A DNA stretch of 64,000 nucleotides, taken from assembly GCF_018873765.1 (NCBI RefSeq), contig NC_057925.1, positions 19,913,568-19,977,567 of the forward strand. The letters run 5' to 3'. The notes under the pieces were generated by a model. The model made no database searches. It had not been told where the DNA came from and saw nothing but the letters and a program-made list of their open reading frames with translations. The translations under genes were made by a program, and so were the position numbers. This document shows, one piece after another, positions 45,679-57,720 of the stretch (the first letter of the stretch is position 1; each line of letters opens with the position of its first letter). This DNA is from Telopea speciosissima (taxonomy: Eukaryota > Streptophyta > Magnoliopsida > Proteales > Proteaceae).

Positions 45679-46184
45679 GATTATTGTCCATTTTATTTAT
45701 CTGATTTTTAAGTAGTTCGAAGTGTTTTAGTTTATTATTTTCTCTTTTTTTTTTTGAAAAAAGAAAAAAGAAAAATCTGTTTTTGAAAACCTCTTCTTGT
45801 TTCTCTTTTGTTTCAAATAGTGTGCGTCCAATCTAAAGTCCTTCATATGCTTCAACCCTCCATCTTTTGGTGTCCCTCATAGGATTAAGTTACCTATGAC
45901 GCTACATCTTGACTTGGTTGGGTGAATTGACATGTGACTTATCTTTGGAGGTGACCACTCTTGATAACAGGAAAGCGACATAGTGAGAGTGTTGGAAACA
46001 TAAACGTATAGTAGACCTCCATTCTACATCAGAATCCATATTGGAGTCGCACGTAGGTGGCTATAGAAGACTATACGGGTTCCCTTGTTGTCAACCTATA
46101 TGGCATCCTTACAGCTTTTGAACCATTGTTTCGATTTTTGAGGGATAGAGATGCACTATCTACCTTGGGGTCCCTCTTGTTTCT

Positions 46185-46226
<42 letters not shown>

Positions 46227-46275
46227 TGTTTTATTTTTCTTTAATTTTTCTAAAGGAGACCTCATATCTATTTAG
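45679..46275. other. Untranslated leader of the retrotransposon
   Basis: No ORF. A 36-base poly-T lies at 46187-46222. CTTTTTTTTTTTGAAAAAAG at 45745-45766 is a small palindrome. Confidence 0.7.
46187..46222. repeat. Poly-T tract of 36
   Basis: An uninterrupted T run in the element leader; its length is likely to be unreliable in assemblies. Confidence 0.9.
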
Positions 46276-46347
46276 GTGGCTAAGGTGTGGACTCGTGATT
46301 CAAGTAATCGTCTTATTAGAAGACCACCATCTCTACCACTTTTGACC

Positions 46348-48543
46348 ATGGGTGACCAACAACCCAAGACACTTAAGGATAGGTTTTACCCCACCAGGGC
46401 TGCACAGCCCTCATGCATTAGTCTGCCTGTTGTTACAGGGAATAACTATGAACTCAAGACCAACTTCATCAAGCATGCTACCCCATTTCCATGGGATGGC
46501 TAATGAAGATGCATATCTCTTCCTTAGGGAATTTGAGGAGGTCGTGTTCTAATTAAGGTCCGTAATTTGACCGATGATGCAGTTAGGCTTAGGTTTATAC
46601 CCTTTGCCCTGAAAGACCAGGCCAAGAAGTGGCTCTATGGACTGCCAACAAACTCCATTAATACATGGGATGAGTTCACCATTGTCTTTTTGAGAAAATT
46701 CTTCCCTCTTCACAAGACCAATAAATTTAAAAGTGACATCCTCCAGTTCAGGCAGAAACCACATGAGTCCTTTTCTAAATTCATGGAAAGATTCAAGGAC
46801 CTCCTCTTAGAATGCCCTCATCATGGTTTTGACTTGTGGCAGCTATGCCAAATTATTTATGAGGGTATTGATTATCAGACCAAGCAACTTGTAGAGTCTA
46901 TGTGTCCAGCAGGCTTTACTTCTTTTTCTGAGGAGAATGATGCATGGACATTCTTAACCAATTTGGCTGATAAGACTAGGGAATGGGAATCTTCCCAAGA
47001 GGCTGAAAGGACCACTAAGGGGTATCTCATTGAGGGTATGCCAGTCAAGGAGGCCAAACTTGATAGCCTCATAAAACGGTTGGAGTCCATAGTTCTTAAA
47101 GAGTCTATACCAGTTAATCCGGTCAATCAGGTCAACCATATGTCGGTATGCAGTTGGTGCCAAACCCCTGGACACCTTTCTGAGGAATGCCCCAACACCT
47201 TGGTGGGCAATTCCAGCACTGAGAATATAAGTGCTCTCTACCAAAATAACCCATATAGCAATACTTACAATCCAGGATGGAGAAATCACCCCAATTTCTC
47301 ATGGAATCAAGGGAACCAAGCAGGCCCATCCAACTTTAACCATCAAGGCCAGGTTGGTGCCCAAAGGACCAACTATGCACCACAAAGCCAAGGAATGTCT
47401 CCTAACCCCTTTCCCCCTCGTCCTCATCCAGGACCTTCTATTAATTCTGCTAGGCCTCCTCTCCTTGCACCTTATCAGCAACCCCCAGGGTTTACCAATA
47501 TAGGAGAGGCAACAAGACTGAATGAGATGGACAACAAGATAGCTCTTCTCATGACAAGCCACAATAACATGGAAAAACAACTCACCCAGCTTGTCACAAT
47601 CCTGCATGAGAGGGAAACAGGAAAGTTACCTAGCCAGCCTGAGCCAAATCCTAGGCATCAGGCTCATATTCAGCAAGGTACCCAAGCTCCTCCAACCAAT
47701 GTTGCACAAGGCCAACAGCACCAAGGGCCCTCTAGACAGGTAAATGTTATTTATGCTTTAAGGAATGGCCGTGAGTATCAACAGGCTAGTGCACCTCAGT
47801 CTTTATCATCTCATACTCCTGTTGACTCTCCCCCTTTTGAAGAGGCCATTGAAGTGCCTACAGTTTCAGGTTCGTCTGATGAACCTAAAGATATACCAGA
47901 TGATTTGGTTGAGGAAACCAAAGAAGATTCTGTTGAGGAAGTTAAAAAGACCAACCCTGAAAGAATTTATACCCCACCTGCCCCTTTCCCAAATAGGTTG
48001 GTTAGCAAGAAGTCTCCTTCTATGGAGAAGATATTGGATGTGTTCAAACAGGTTCAGGTGAATATCCCCTTGTTGGATGCTATTGCCCAGATCCCCGCTT
48101 ATGCTAAAGTCCTCAAAGACTTATGCACCCAAAAGCGGATCACCAATGTGCCTAAAAAGGCATTCTTGGCTGCTAACAATAGTTCTCTAATCTCACAGCC
48201 AGTAGCAGCCAAGCATAAGGATCCGGGAAGCCCCACCATCTCTTGCACTATAGGCCATACTACTATTGATCATGCCTTATTGGACCTTGGTGCAAGTGTG
48301 AACCTCTTACCCTTTCATATCTACCAACAACTGGGATTGGGAGAACTGAAACCGACCAAAATTACTCTTCAACTTGCAGATCGATCGGTTAAAGTTCCTA
48401 AGGGAATGATTGAGGATGTCCTATTGAAGGTTGGGAAATTTATTTTTCCTGTAGATTTTATTGTTTTAGATACCCAACCCACTGCCAACTTCAAGGACCA
48501 AATCCCAATCATATTGGGTAGACCATTCCTAGCTACCAAGTAA
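46348..48543 (+). pseudogene. Athila-type gag-protease
   Basis: Gag forms the particle; protease cuts the polyprotein. The ATG at 46348 (MGDQQPKTLKDRF) is the likely start. Between about 46490 and 46545 the reading frame shifts and then returns (HGMANEDAYLFLREFEEV lies in another frame), so two compensating indels are present. From 46567 a 658-codon frame is open. In it, the retrotrans_gag core is LKDQAKKWLYGLP..FLRKFFP..FRQKPHESFSKFMERFKDLLLECPHHG. A CX2CX4HX4C knuckle (CSWCQTPGHLSEEC) lies at residues 195-208. A Pro/Gln-rich linker follows, and the protease motif DLGASVNLLP is at about residue 573. The frame stops at 48541-48543; the normal continuation lies in another frame. Confidence 0.9.
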
Positions 48544-48611
48544 TGCTTTAATCAATTGCGGAGGAATGGTCTCATGAAATTATCTTTTGGCAATACTTCG
48601 TTGACTTCAAT

Positions 48612-50462
48612 GTGTTTAGGTTGGGCAAGCAGCCTGACATGGATGAAGAGGTGCATATGCTTCAAGGATTTCCCGATGATATTGATACGTTCTTTGAGAT
48701 TGATTTTGATTCGGGATTTCAAGAATGTATGCAAGAATTGGAGGGTGTTGATGATACTCCCTTATCTGAGGTCTGGAGCATCCAACCACCTTTGGAGCCC
48801 CTTGGACCCCTATCCACTTCCATTCCCAAATCCTCTATTATTGAGCCCCCCACATTAGAGTTGAAGGCATTGCCCTCCAACCTCAAGTATGTCTTCTTAG
48901 GACATGATCATACTCTTCCTGTTATTATTGCTTCTGATTTGACTTCTATTCAGGAAGAAGAGTTGATTAAGCTTCTAAAGGATAATAAGGAAGCCATAGG
49001 TTGGACCATGTCTGACATCAAAGGTATTAGCCCCTCCATTGTTCAACATCATATACATCTGATGGAGAGTTCCACACCTTCTAGGGAGCCCCAAAGGAGG
49101 GCTAATCCTATGATGAAAGAGGCAATCAAGAAAGAGATCCTACAATGCTTGGATCATGGCATCATTTATCCTACTTCTGATAGCCAATGGGTGAGTCCTG
49201 TGCAGGTTGTGCCTAAAAAAGGAGGAGTCACTGTAGTTGAGAATGCTAATAATGAGTTGATTCCAACCCGTATCCAAACAGGATGGAGAGTGTGCATTGA
49301 CTATAGGAAATTGAATGCGGCAACTTGGAAGGACCACTTCCCCTTACCTTTTATTGATCAGATGTTAGAGAGACTAGCTGGCCATGAATATTATTGTTTT
49401 CTTGATGGTTATGCAGGCTATAACCAAATTCCTATTGCTCTAGAGGACCAACACAAGACCACTTTCACATGCCCTTATGGAACCTTTGCTTACCGGCGTA
49501 TGCCTTTTGGGCTTTGCAATGCCCCTGCTACATTCCAAAGGTGCATGATGAGTATCTTTTCTGATATGGTAGAGCACTTCCTAGAGGTGTTTATGGATGA
49601 TTTTTCTATTCACGGCTCTACTTTTTCTAATTGCTTGCATCATCTCTCTTTGGTTCTTAAAAGATGCATAGAAAAGAACTTGGTCCTGAATTGGGAGAAG
49701 TGGCACTTCATGGTAAAGCAAGGTATAGTTCTTGGTCACATTGTGTCCAAAGAAGGGATCAAGGTTGATAGATCTAAGGTGGACCTTATAGCCAATTTAC
49801 CACCACCCAAGAGTGTGAAGGACATTCGCTCTTTTCTTGGCCATGCAGGTTTTTATAGAAGATTCATCAAGGACTTTAGCCAGATAGCTAGACCTCTCAC
49901 CTCTCTTTTGGCAAAGGACTGCCCATTTGATTTCTCTTCTGAGTGTCATGATAGTTTTGAGCAATTGAAAAGAGCGTTGACTTCAGCCCCCATTATTCAA
50001 GCTCCAATTTGGACAGTTTCATTTGAACTTATGTGTGATGCCTCTGATTTTACTATAGGGGCTGTTCTTGGGCAAAGAATCAATAAATTGCCCCATGTGA
50101 TTTATTATGCAAGTAGGACTCTTAATGATGCACAGCTTAATTATACCACCACGGAGAAAGAATTTTTAGCTGTTGTGTTTGCTTTAGAGAAGTTTAGGCT
50201 CTACTTGATTGGATCACATGTGATTGTTTATACTGACCATGCAGCTATCAAATATCTTGTGCAGAAGAAAGATGCCAAGGCTCGCCTCATTAGGTGGGTC
50301 CTTTTGTTACAAGAATTTGATCTTGAAATTAGGGATAAAAAATGGTGTGAAAATTTGGTTGCAGACCATCTATCCCGGCTGCCTAATTCCTTGGCTGTTG
50401 ATTCTCCAGTCAACGAGAATTTTTCTGATGAGTATCTGATGGCAGTGTCTAGTGAACCTTAG
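48612..50462 (+). pseudogene. Reverse transcriptase-RNase H of the Athila-type element
   Basis: This 616-codon open stretch is in frame from about 48612. Upstream, between 48541 and 48611, the polyprotein changes frame twice. RT motifs: VCIDYRKLN (near residue 226), [22 protein letters not shown], and the active site FMDDF at residues 327-331. RNase H begins [14 protein letters not shown] (Asp at 476) and continues with the [18 protein letters not shown] and [10 protein letters not shown] blocks and DHLSRLP. The catalytic residues look intact. The frame ends at TAG 50460-50462, before integrase. Confidence 0.9.
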
Positions 50463-51756
50463 TTTGCTGACATTGTTAATTAGCTGGTTACGAGTGTGAC
50501 ACCTGCACATTGGTCCACCCAAGATAAGAATCGTTTCTTTTCACAAGTTAAGTATTTCTTTTGGGATGATCCTTATCTTTTTAAGACCTGCCCGGATCAA
50601 GTAATCCGGAGATGTGTCCCTGATCATGAGCAACAATCTGTCTTATCTTTTTGCCATGATCAGGCTTGTGGAGGCCATTTTGGGCCTAATAAGACTGCGG
50701 CCAAAGTTTTACAGTGTGGATTTTATTGGCCTAGTCTGTTTAAAGACGCTTTTACTTATTGCAGGGCATGTTCTTCATGCCAATCCTTAGGGCGTCTTAC
50801 TAAGAGAAATATGATGCCCCTCAACCCAATTCTGGTGGTTGAGGTGTTTGATGTATGGGGTATTGATTTCATGGGGCCTTTCCCTAACTCTTTTGGTAAC
50901 CTGTACATATTACTTGCTGTGGACTATGTGTCCAATGGATTGAGGCAGTTGCTTGTAAGACAAATGACCACAAGGTGGTTGTGAACTTTCTGAAGCAGAA
51001 CATCTTCTCCCGTTTTGGTACTCCCCGGGCTCTCATTAGTGATCGGGGCAAGCATTTTTGTAATCGGCCTTTTGAGGCCCTCATGAAAAAGTATGGTGTC
51101 ATCCATAAGTTGGACACACCCTACCATCCCCAGACCAGTGGCCAGGTTGAGGTTTCAAATAGGCAGATCAAGCAAATTCTTGAGAAAACCATCAACCCGA
51201 ACCGCAAGGATTGGTCTAACCGATTGGTAGATGCGTTGTGGGCCCATAGGACAACCTTCAAGACCGATCTTGGTCAATCTCCGACTGCCCCGGTGTATGG
51301 AAAGGCATTTCACTTATCTCAGAGATTGAGCACAAGGCCTTTTGGGCTATCAAGAAGCTTAACTTTGACCTACGCACTGCCGGTGCCCATAGGAAACTCC
51401 AACTATCTGAGTTGGAAGAGCTTAGGAATGAGGCATATGAGAATGCCCGAATTTACAAGGAAAAAACCAAGGCTTTCCATGATAGGCACATTTTGAGAAA
51501 ATCTTTTGAGGTAGGCCAGAATATTTTGTTGTACAATTCTCGTTTGCATATCTTTCCAGATAAGCTGCGTTCTAGATGGGATGGGTCCTATATTGTTTAA
51601 AAAGTTTATCCTCATGGGGCTGTTGAAGTCCTCAATCCAAGTACAGGAGCTACTTTCAAAGTCAATGGCCAAAGATTGAAGCCGTACATAGAGATGCCTA
51701 CTCCAGTTGACGAAGAGGTCATGAATCTCCATGAGCCTCTTTACCTTGACCCCTGA
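50463..51756 (+). pseudogene. Integrase of the Athila-type element, multiple breaks
   Basis: Integrase joins element ends to target DNA. An HHCC zinc finger ([12 protein letters not shown] ... YCRACSSC) lies at about 50650-50780. The core has Asp in WGIDFMGPF and in LLAVDY, the third region in LISDRGKHFCN, and Glu in GQVEVSNRQIK. Breaks: a stop after about seven codons of the linker (near 50481), a frameshift near 50933 just after the second Asp block, another near 51320, and TAA at 51598-51600. The C-terminal part (ELRNEAYENARIYKEKTKAFHDR, then LHIFPDKLRSRWDGSY) ends at TGA 51754-51756. Confidence 0.9.
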
Positions 51757-52939
51757 TATCCTGGTATGTATCCCCTCCCTTGTCCTTATTCTTTCTTTTC
51801 TGCATGCATTGAGGACACTGCATGAATTAAGTGTGGGGGGGTGTGTTGGACTTTAATTGTGAATTTTGTGAATTTTGAATTTTGTGAATTTTGATTGTGG
51901 CGATAGTTTTTGGGTATGTGCATAAGTCTCTTCGATTTGCAAAGCGAGAGTGAGAGGGAATTAGGTGCCCTCCTAGCATGCGAAATAATAAAAAAATCCC
52001 TTTTCAAGAATGGTAGTTGGTTTGTATCCGGTGATGGGGATTGAGTTTGAAAATATGAGTGCTACTTCATGTGATGGTTAGATTCCTCTATGTGTTTATG
52101 GGCCCCTTTGATCTTTTGGCTAGTAGTTGAGACCAATTTGTTTGTGGCAAGGCAAGGCATGAAAGTGAAAGTGAATGAAAAAAAAAAGAAAAAGAAAAAA
52201 AACAAGGAACAGAAAAGAAAGTGGAATTCCTTAGGACTAGACAGGCAATGTGCCTCATGAAGTAGGGTGACTTGATCGAAATTCCTTGGAAGGAAACTCA
52301 AAAAAAAAAAAAAAAAACTCTTGCATCAATGTCTCAATGTCTTATGGATATATGCAAAAAGCGAAGCTACCAAGTATTTGGGTGTCTGGTGTATGCTCGA
52401 CCATGTCATTCAGAGAACAGTAGTGGAGTAGAAATAGAGTTTGTGGTTGAGAAAGAAAAAAAACTTTTGCCTTAATGCCTGAAAAAAAAAAAAGAAGTAT
52501 GATCAACAATACTCAATGCCTAAGTCTTTGGTTCCATCGATGCTATGGGGGGTTTACTTGAAGGTGAGTAGTGTTCAGAAAATATTAGGAGATCCCTTGA
52601 ACTTGATGCATGCTTGTTACTTGAATTGATGTGGGGTGATAAAATTCAAGTGTGGGGGAACCTTTGACTCCTTGATCTTTAGTTGAACACTTTTTGGGAT
52701 TATGTGCACTGTCCTACTTATGCCATGATTAAAATTTACACATTCATTTACAATTGAATTTTGGGAGTATATTCACTGCAAACACCCACGAGACACAACT
52801 CGTCCACTAGGGGTAACCTAGGGGTTTAAAGGCTTGTTGCACATGCTAAGTGCAACCGTGATTCCTACGAAAGTGAGTTAGGATTTTCTGCATTCTAGGC
52901 TAGTTTTTGTTTTTGCTTTACTTGAGGACAAGTAACGTT
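51757..52939. other. Non-coding 3' interior of the retrotransposon
   Basis: Where some Athila elements carry an env-like ORF, only A-rich runs (52181-52200, 52300-52316) and short ORFs are seen. AAGTGTGGGGG occurs at 51829 and 52649 as well as at the real polypurine tract. Confidence 0.7.
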
Positions 52940-52955
52940 CAAGTGTGGGGGAATC
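52940..52955 (+). other. Polypurine tract
   Basis: CAAGTGTGGGGGAATC directly precedes the 3' LTR, the expected plus-strand primer position. Confidence 0.85.
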
Positions 52956-54650
52956 TGATGAGCACATTTATGTGTGAAATTTTAGGGCATAAATTATACA
53001 TTTTACCACATTGGACGATGAGTTACTCGGTGCTTTCTTGTGCTTTTCAGGGTTTAGGTGAATTCTTGTGAAAATGAAGGAGATGATGCTAAGGAGATGT
53101 TTTTAAGCTTTTTAGAAGTGTAAATGGATGCATAGCCCATCGAGTCAACTTCGCAATGGTTCAAACGGCACTTAATTCCGAGTTGAAAGGAAGAAGTTAT
53201 GGCCGTTTCCGTAACGACGCGTGAAAATGGTCTGCATGGGTTTATTTATAATTATTGACAGTCGGATGGGGACAAAGTGAAACGGAAGTTCGGATTTTAG
53301 GGGCCTTAATGAAATTATCAGAAGTTACTTTACTGTACCCAAAAGATTCCATTTGGAAGGCTCTGGACAGTCCAACTTCAACTTGAGATATCTTGGGCTC
53401 CCCAACTCCGAATTGGATGAAATTTGGGTCTATTTTGTGTGATTTTTCGCAAGGAACACAATGGTGAGACCTATATAAGCACCCCATGCTCCACGTTTTC
53501 TGAAGGACAGAATGGGTATTTTATTTATTCTTGAAGGAATCCTAGTCATCACCCTTACTCTCTCTCTCCTCCAACTTCTCAAGGGCACTTCTGAAATTCT
53601 ACTTGGGATAGATTTATATTTTCTCATCTATGGAAGGTTGAAAAATCAAAGATGCTTTGATTTTATTGCTTGGAGAAGATATCTACAAAGAAAAGAAGCA
53701 CTTGTTAAAATTGAAGTTTATTTTTCTAGAAATGAAGGTCCATGTAAACAATCTTCTCTTCTTCTTCTTTCTATTTTTTTCTTTTTCTTAGGATTCAAGG
53801 CATTGTAAAAGAGGAAAGAGAAGAGAATATTCTCTTTCTTAGGGAATATTTCTCCTACACTTCCTCTTCTCTCTTCTCCTCTCTTCCACCTATAAATACC
53901 CCCTACCTCTCTTGTAAAAATTTGCTCATTCACTTAGTGAAATTTCTTCTCTTCTTCTCCTTCTAATTTGTGATTTTTGGCTTTTCTAAGTTCTAGTTTG
54001 CTTTTATAATTTTTAGTTAATGCTTATAATAGGTTTAGTTTATGCTTTAATTTCAATTTAAGTCTTCAATTGGGTTGTAATTTCTTAATTCTAGTTTAGG
54101 TTTTAAGCCTTCTAGTCTAAGTTCTTAAGTTGATGACAAGACTTGAAGATTTAGAAGAGGAGGCCATGGTAAGTTTATGCAAGTATTCAAGCTTTTCATT
54201 TACATTCATGCAAGCACATCCAGGTTTTACTGTCTAAACTCTCAATCTCATTCTCCATCTCCTCTATCTCTCTCTATCTTCTTCTTCTTCCCCCTCTATT
54301 TCTTTTATTTTAATTTTATATGGTTGTGGTTTATGGATGCATTTTTATTCCCTTATTTCTTTTTATGTGGTTAGTATGTGTGGCTGCATTTTTATTCCTT
54401 TCAATTCACTTTAGTTCGATAGGTTAGATGCTCATGTGTTAGGACGCCGATTTAATCCCTTAATTTTGTTAGATGCTTATGAGTTAGGATGCATTGATTT
54501 TCGTTAGTTTAATTAGTTTAATTTAACACTTTAATTTGGTTCATTTTGCATTACTTTTAAGTTAGTTAAATAGAGTGGCGTATATCTCCTCGTGTTCGAC
54601 CCATAGCTACGATTGACCCGTACGCTTGCGGTTTTATTTTAACTCAAACA
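52956..54650 (+). repeat. 3' LTR
   Basis: 1,695 bp. Compared with the 5' LTR I count seven single-base substitutions, all transitions, a small rearranged spot (GGACAGAG versus GGACGATGAG), and single-base indels mostly in homopolymers. Confidence 0.95.
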
Positions 54651-54655
54651 ACAGT
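54651..54655. repeat. Target site duplication, right, ACAGT
   Basis: Matches 43950-43954 exactly. Confidence 0.9.
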
Positions 54656-54737
54656 ATACAGAACAGATTGAAGTTGTAACTTATATAAGCTAAATTGAGT
54701 TTTAAGCCATTTCAATGATTTTATTGAACAAAAAAAA

Positions 54738-54815
54738 AGGATGAGTTCTGCTATAAACATCTAAAATTGGGAAGAAGAAAATCAACTGCCGGAATAAAGC
54801 TCAAAATGAACTGAG
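54738..54815. repeat. 75-bp direct repeat, left copy
   Basis: GATGAGTTCTGCTATAAACA ... GGAAGAAGAAAATCAACTGC ... AAGCTCAAAATGAACTGA. It recurs at 55853-55930 with about six differences. The two copies flank the L1 tail. A TGAGTTTTAAGCCATTTCAA block also occurs on both sides of the left copy (about 54687 and 54810). Confidence 0.85.
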
Positions 54816-54942
54816 TTTTAAGCCATTTCAATGATGAGGTCTGGTGAGTCATGTAAACACCTCTTCATTGAATAATTGAACAAGGTAGGTCTAGACTGAA
54901 CTGCTATCATACTTCAATGAATTTTGCCTTGCCTTTCCATCC

Positions 54943-55852
54943 ATGGAACTGCTCTTCTCTTGGTGGAGGAGGAAAAGCAAGTCAATACGCTTAACAACTG
55001 TATGGGGGGTGCTTCTAATTGTGGTTTGTCAGCACCTCTGGTATGAACGCAATAAAAGAAGGTACGAAAATCTCAGAGGCACGCCGATGCAATGTGGTGA
55101 AGCACTGTCTAAGAGAGATTTCGGATTGCTCTCGCATCAAAGGGGTACAAGTTAAATCAGTACAAGACCTGGTATTGGCAAGAAGATTCCATGTTGTGAT
55201 CTCTAGACCACAGGAAAATTCAATCATGGAGGTATGGTGGCGGCATCCTCCACCGGGTTGGATCAAACTAAATATAGATGGATCATCCCTCTGAAATCCA
55301 GGGTCTTTAGGAGCAGGGGGAAGCTTTCGGGATCATCTCGACACTGTAATCAGAAGTTTTGCGACCTACCAAGGAGTGGGGACAAACTTTAATGCGGAAT
55401 TAGCAGCATTCTTTGAGGGTATTAAGGTAGCGAAGGATCTTCAGATTGGCTATCTATGGGTGGAATGTGATTCGACATCAGTGGTCTCGTCTATTCTTTC
55501 AGCCAAGTTGCCTTGGAACTATATGCAACAGTGGTGGGCGATTGCAGCATATCTTGATTCCATTCAATGGCATATAACACATTGCTACCGAGAAATCAAT
55601 ACAATAGCTGATGCGCTAGCCAAGAAGGCAGCAATCCGTAAAGAGTCACGAATTTGGGTCTCGGTCCCGAATTTTATAGCCCATTCGACTGTATGGGAAG
55701 CTCTGAAACGCCCATATTACAGATTCTAACCAATGTTGGGGTGTGGCCCTCAATCTCAATACAGGGTGTTCTTAATTTGTGCATGTTCTTATTTTGTGGT
55801 TTGGGTAACTTTATTTTATCATTAATATACATTGCTGATCTTTAGCAAAAAA
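54943..55852 (+). pseudogene. L1 LINE 3' end (zf-RVT tail and RNase H), 5'-truncated
   Basis: The first part (LLFSWWRRKS... HLWYERNKRR) resembles the linker before the RNase H-like domain of plant L1 ORF2. The frame changes near 55030. A WWRHPPPGWIKLNIDGSSL block starts the RNase H fold, with Asp in NIDGS, then a stop near 55292. The domain continues in the 55376-55729 frame: FNAELAAFFEGIKVAKD with the catalytic Glu, LWVECDSTSVV with Asp, and EINTIADALAKKAA. A TTTAGCAAAAAA end follows at about 55841-55852. At least two breaks. Confidence 0.75.
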
Positions 55853-55930
55853 TGATGAGTTCTAGTATGAACGTCTAAAAATGGGAAGAAGAAAATCAAC
55901 TACAGGAATAAAGCTCAAAATGAACTGACG
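55853..55930. repeat. 75-bp direct repeat, right copy
   Basis: See 54738-54815. It begins right after the short A run that ends the L1 tail. Confidence 0.85.
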
Positions 55931-57242
55931 GAATAAAATTCATTAATATGCCAAACTAGCAAGGAGCAAGGGTACAACATACTAACCTCTGAAATGTGTT
56001 GATTGAGAACCTTGTCAGTGGTGAAGAATGTCAAAATGGATGGCAAAGGAAATGCCAGTGCTCAAGAATATAAGATGCAGGGGTATAACGACGAAAATAT
56101 GGACAGCAAATCAGATGCCTGATGGTCTGCGCCTACAAACAAGATGGCAGAGTAGAACAATCGGTAAAAATGGAGAAGAAAGGAGACGCCGGGTACGTGC
56201 GTCAAGGACCCAAGGTGAATAATGAAAAAACTAAGGGAAGTGAAGGTGAATAACAAAAAACTAAGGGAAGATGATGTAAAACCCTCTTTTACCCTTTCCC
56301 GCCATTACGTTATATGACGTCACTAAACAACTTAAACGGTGTAATTGACCAATTTGATCTCGTATACAAAAAACTGGAACTACAAATCAACTGTCAGGCT
56401 GTCAGACTAACACATAAATGCTCAAGGCATAATCGACACCTCAAAAGTAACCGTCTGAAATGGAAGGTCAGATTTCAACAATGCCTTTCCCGCCTATTTT
56501 CACGCACGTCCCGCTACCGGTCACCCTTCAAAATATGTTGTGTCAAATATTTCATGACACCTCATTTAGCAACACATACAATTCTCTCACATTCGTTAAT
56601 CAAGCATACAAGTCATCCATTCAATAATCTATATCATACTCATATACTACAATACACAACTTAAGACACATAGCCATGTTCATATACTTCAAATACTCAA
56701 CATATAGCAATACTAGTATATGATCCCTCATCTTGTTTGTCACAGTGATTCGCAGATTCAATCTGTTTATCGTATCACTTAAGTCTCTCAAGTCTTAAAA
56801 TATCAAGCCAAAGTTGTAATACCCATGCCCAAAATACAAGGGTAATTTGGACTTTTCATTGTTGCAGATTTTGAGCCAATAATCAACTAAGGATCTTCAT
56901 TTTTTACGTGCGATCCCGTGCTTTCAAGGTGAGTTATTGATCTTATCAAATAGTTGATGATTTTATGGGTTGGTTGACGTGATGAGTGCATGATTTTATA
57001 AGGATCTATCCAGTGTTTTGGCTGTGTAACTAAACCTGAGTTAAATATTTATTGGGAAATTTTCAAGTACCTCCCTTGAGGTATCACGTAATTACAAAAA
57101 CATCCTTCAATTTTGAAAAATTCTGCATGCCCCTTTGAGTTTTTTAAAAGTTTAACACATGCCCCCATTCCGTTAGTATAGGACTAACAACGTTAAAAAC
57201 AAAGGGTGAACTAACAAAAATGCCCTTACAAGAAAAAAAAAA
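55931..57242. other. Gene-free stretch
   Basis: A few ORFs under 120 codons, none recognised. 57060-57220 resembles a widespread plant intergenic repeat (CAAGTACCTCCCTTGAGG, then CATGCCCCCATTCCGTTAG). Confidence 0.45.
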
Positions 57243-57289
57243 CCTACAACTCATCTTCCCCAAATCGATTGGGGAAGATGAGTTGCAGG
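57243..57289. repeat. Near-perfect 47-bp inverted repeat
   Basis: CCTACAACTCATCTTCCCCA pairs with TGGGGAAGATGAGTTGCAGG around an ATCGAT-containing centre, with a single mismatch in about 20 pairs per arm. It follows the intergenic repeat at 57060-57220 and may be the tip of that element. Confidence 0.85.
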
Positions 57290-57720
57290 TATCCTTGTAG
57301 GGAACACCATGGAAGCTGAGATGAGTTGGCAAAAGAACACCAAACAGAGAGAGAGAGAGAGACTGGTTAGAGAACATCACTACATTAGGCCTGGTTTTGA
57401 TTTCTGTAAATCATCTATAAATAGTTTGCTGGAGGTTTCGATGTGGATGCGATGTTGGCTTTCAAGGAACTAAAAGACTAAGCAAACAAAGCTAGATCAT
57501 CCTATCTACTACAAACCCATAAGCCATAGGAGCAGCAGTAGCTCATTTTGCTATAACATCTTTTTGAGGAATGGTGTACTTTGAAGGCCCAGAATCAAGT
57601 CCCGACTTGACCACGTTCTTATTTCTTAGGATTACAAGCTTGGATGTGGGGATCCCCCCTCCTTCCTGGAGACATATCCTGTTTAGCTGTGGTGGGAGCT
57701 AGACCGTCTAGCACCCGCTA

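Larger units (their letters stand above)
43955..54650 (+). mobile_element. Complete Athila-type Ty3/Gypsy LTR retrotransposon, 10.7 kb
   Basis: LTRs at 43955-45654 and 52956-54650, both TG..CA, are flanked by perfect ACAGT duplications. The primer site TGGCGCCGTTGCCGGGGA follows the 5' LTR by six bases and suits tRNA-Asp, as in Athila. The order is gag, protease, RT, RNase H, integrase, then about 1.2 kb of non-coding sequence before the polypurine tract. No env-like ORF is visible. Coding frames are broken at many places (listed under the parts), yet the LTRs differ by only about seven substitutions plus small indels, so insertion is recent. It sits just upstream (5' side) of the FAR1-related gene. 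Confidence 0.95.

Noticed and set aside
51757-52939. Possible env-like ORF of the Athila-type element
   Set aside because: No ORF of suitable length or membrane segment exists between integrase and the polypurine tract.
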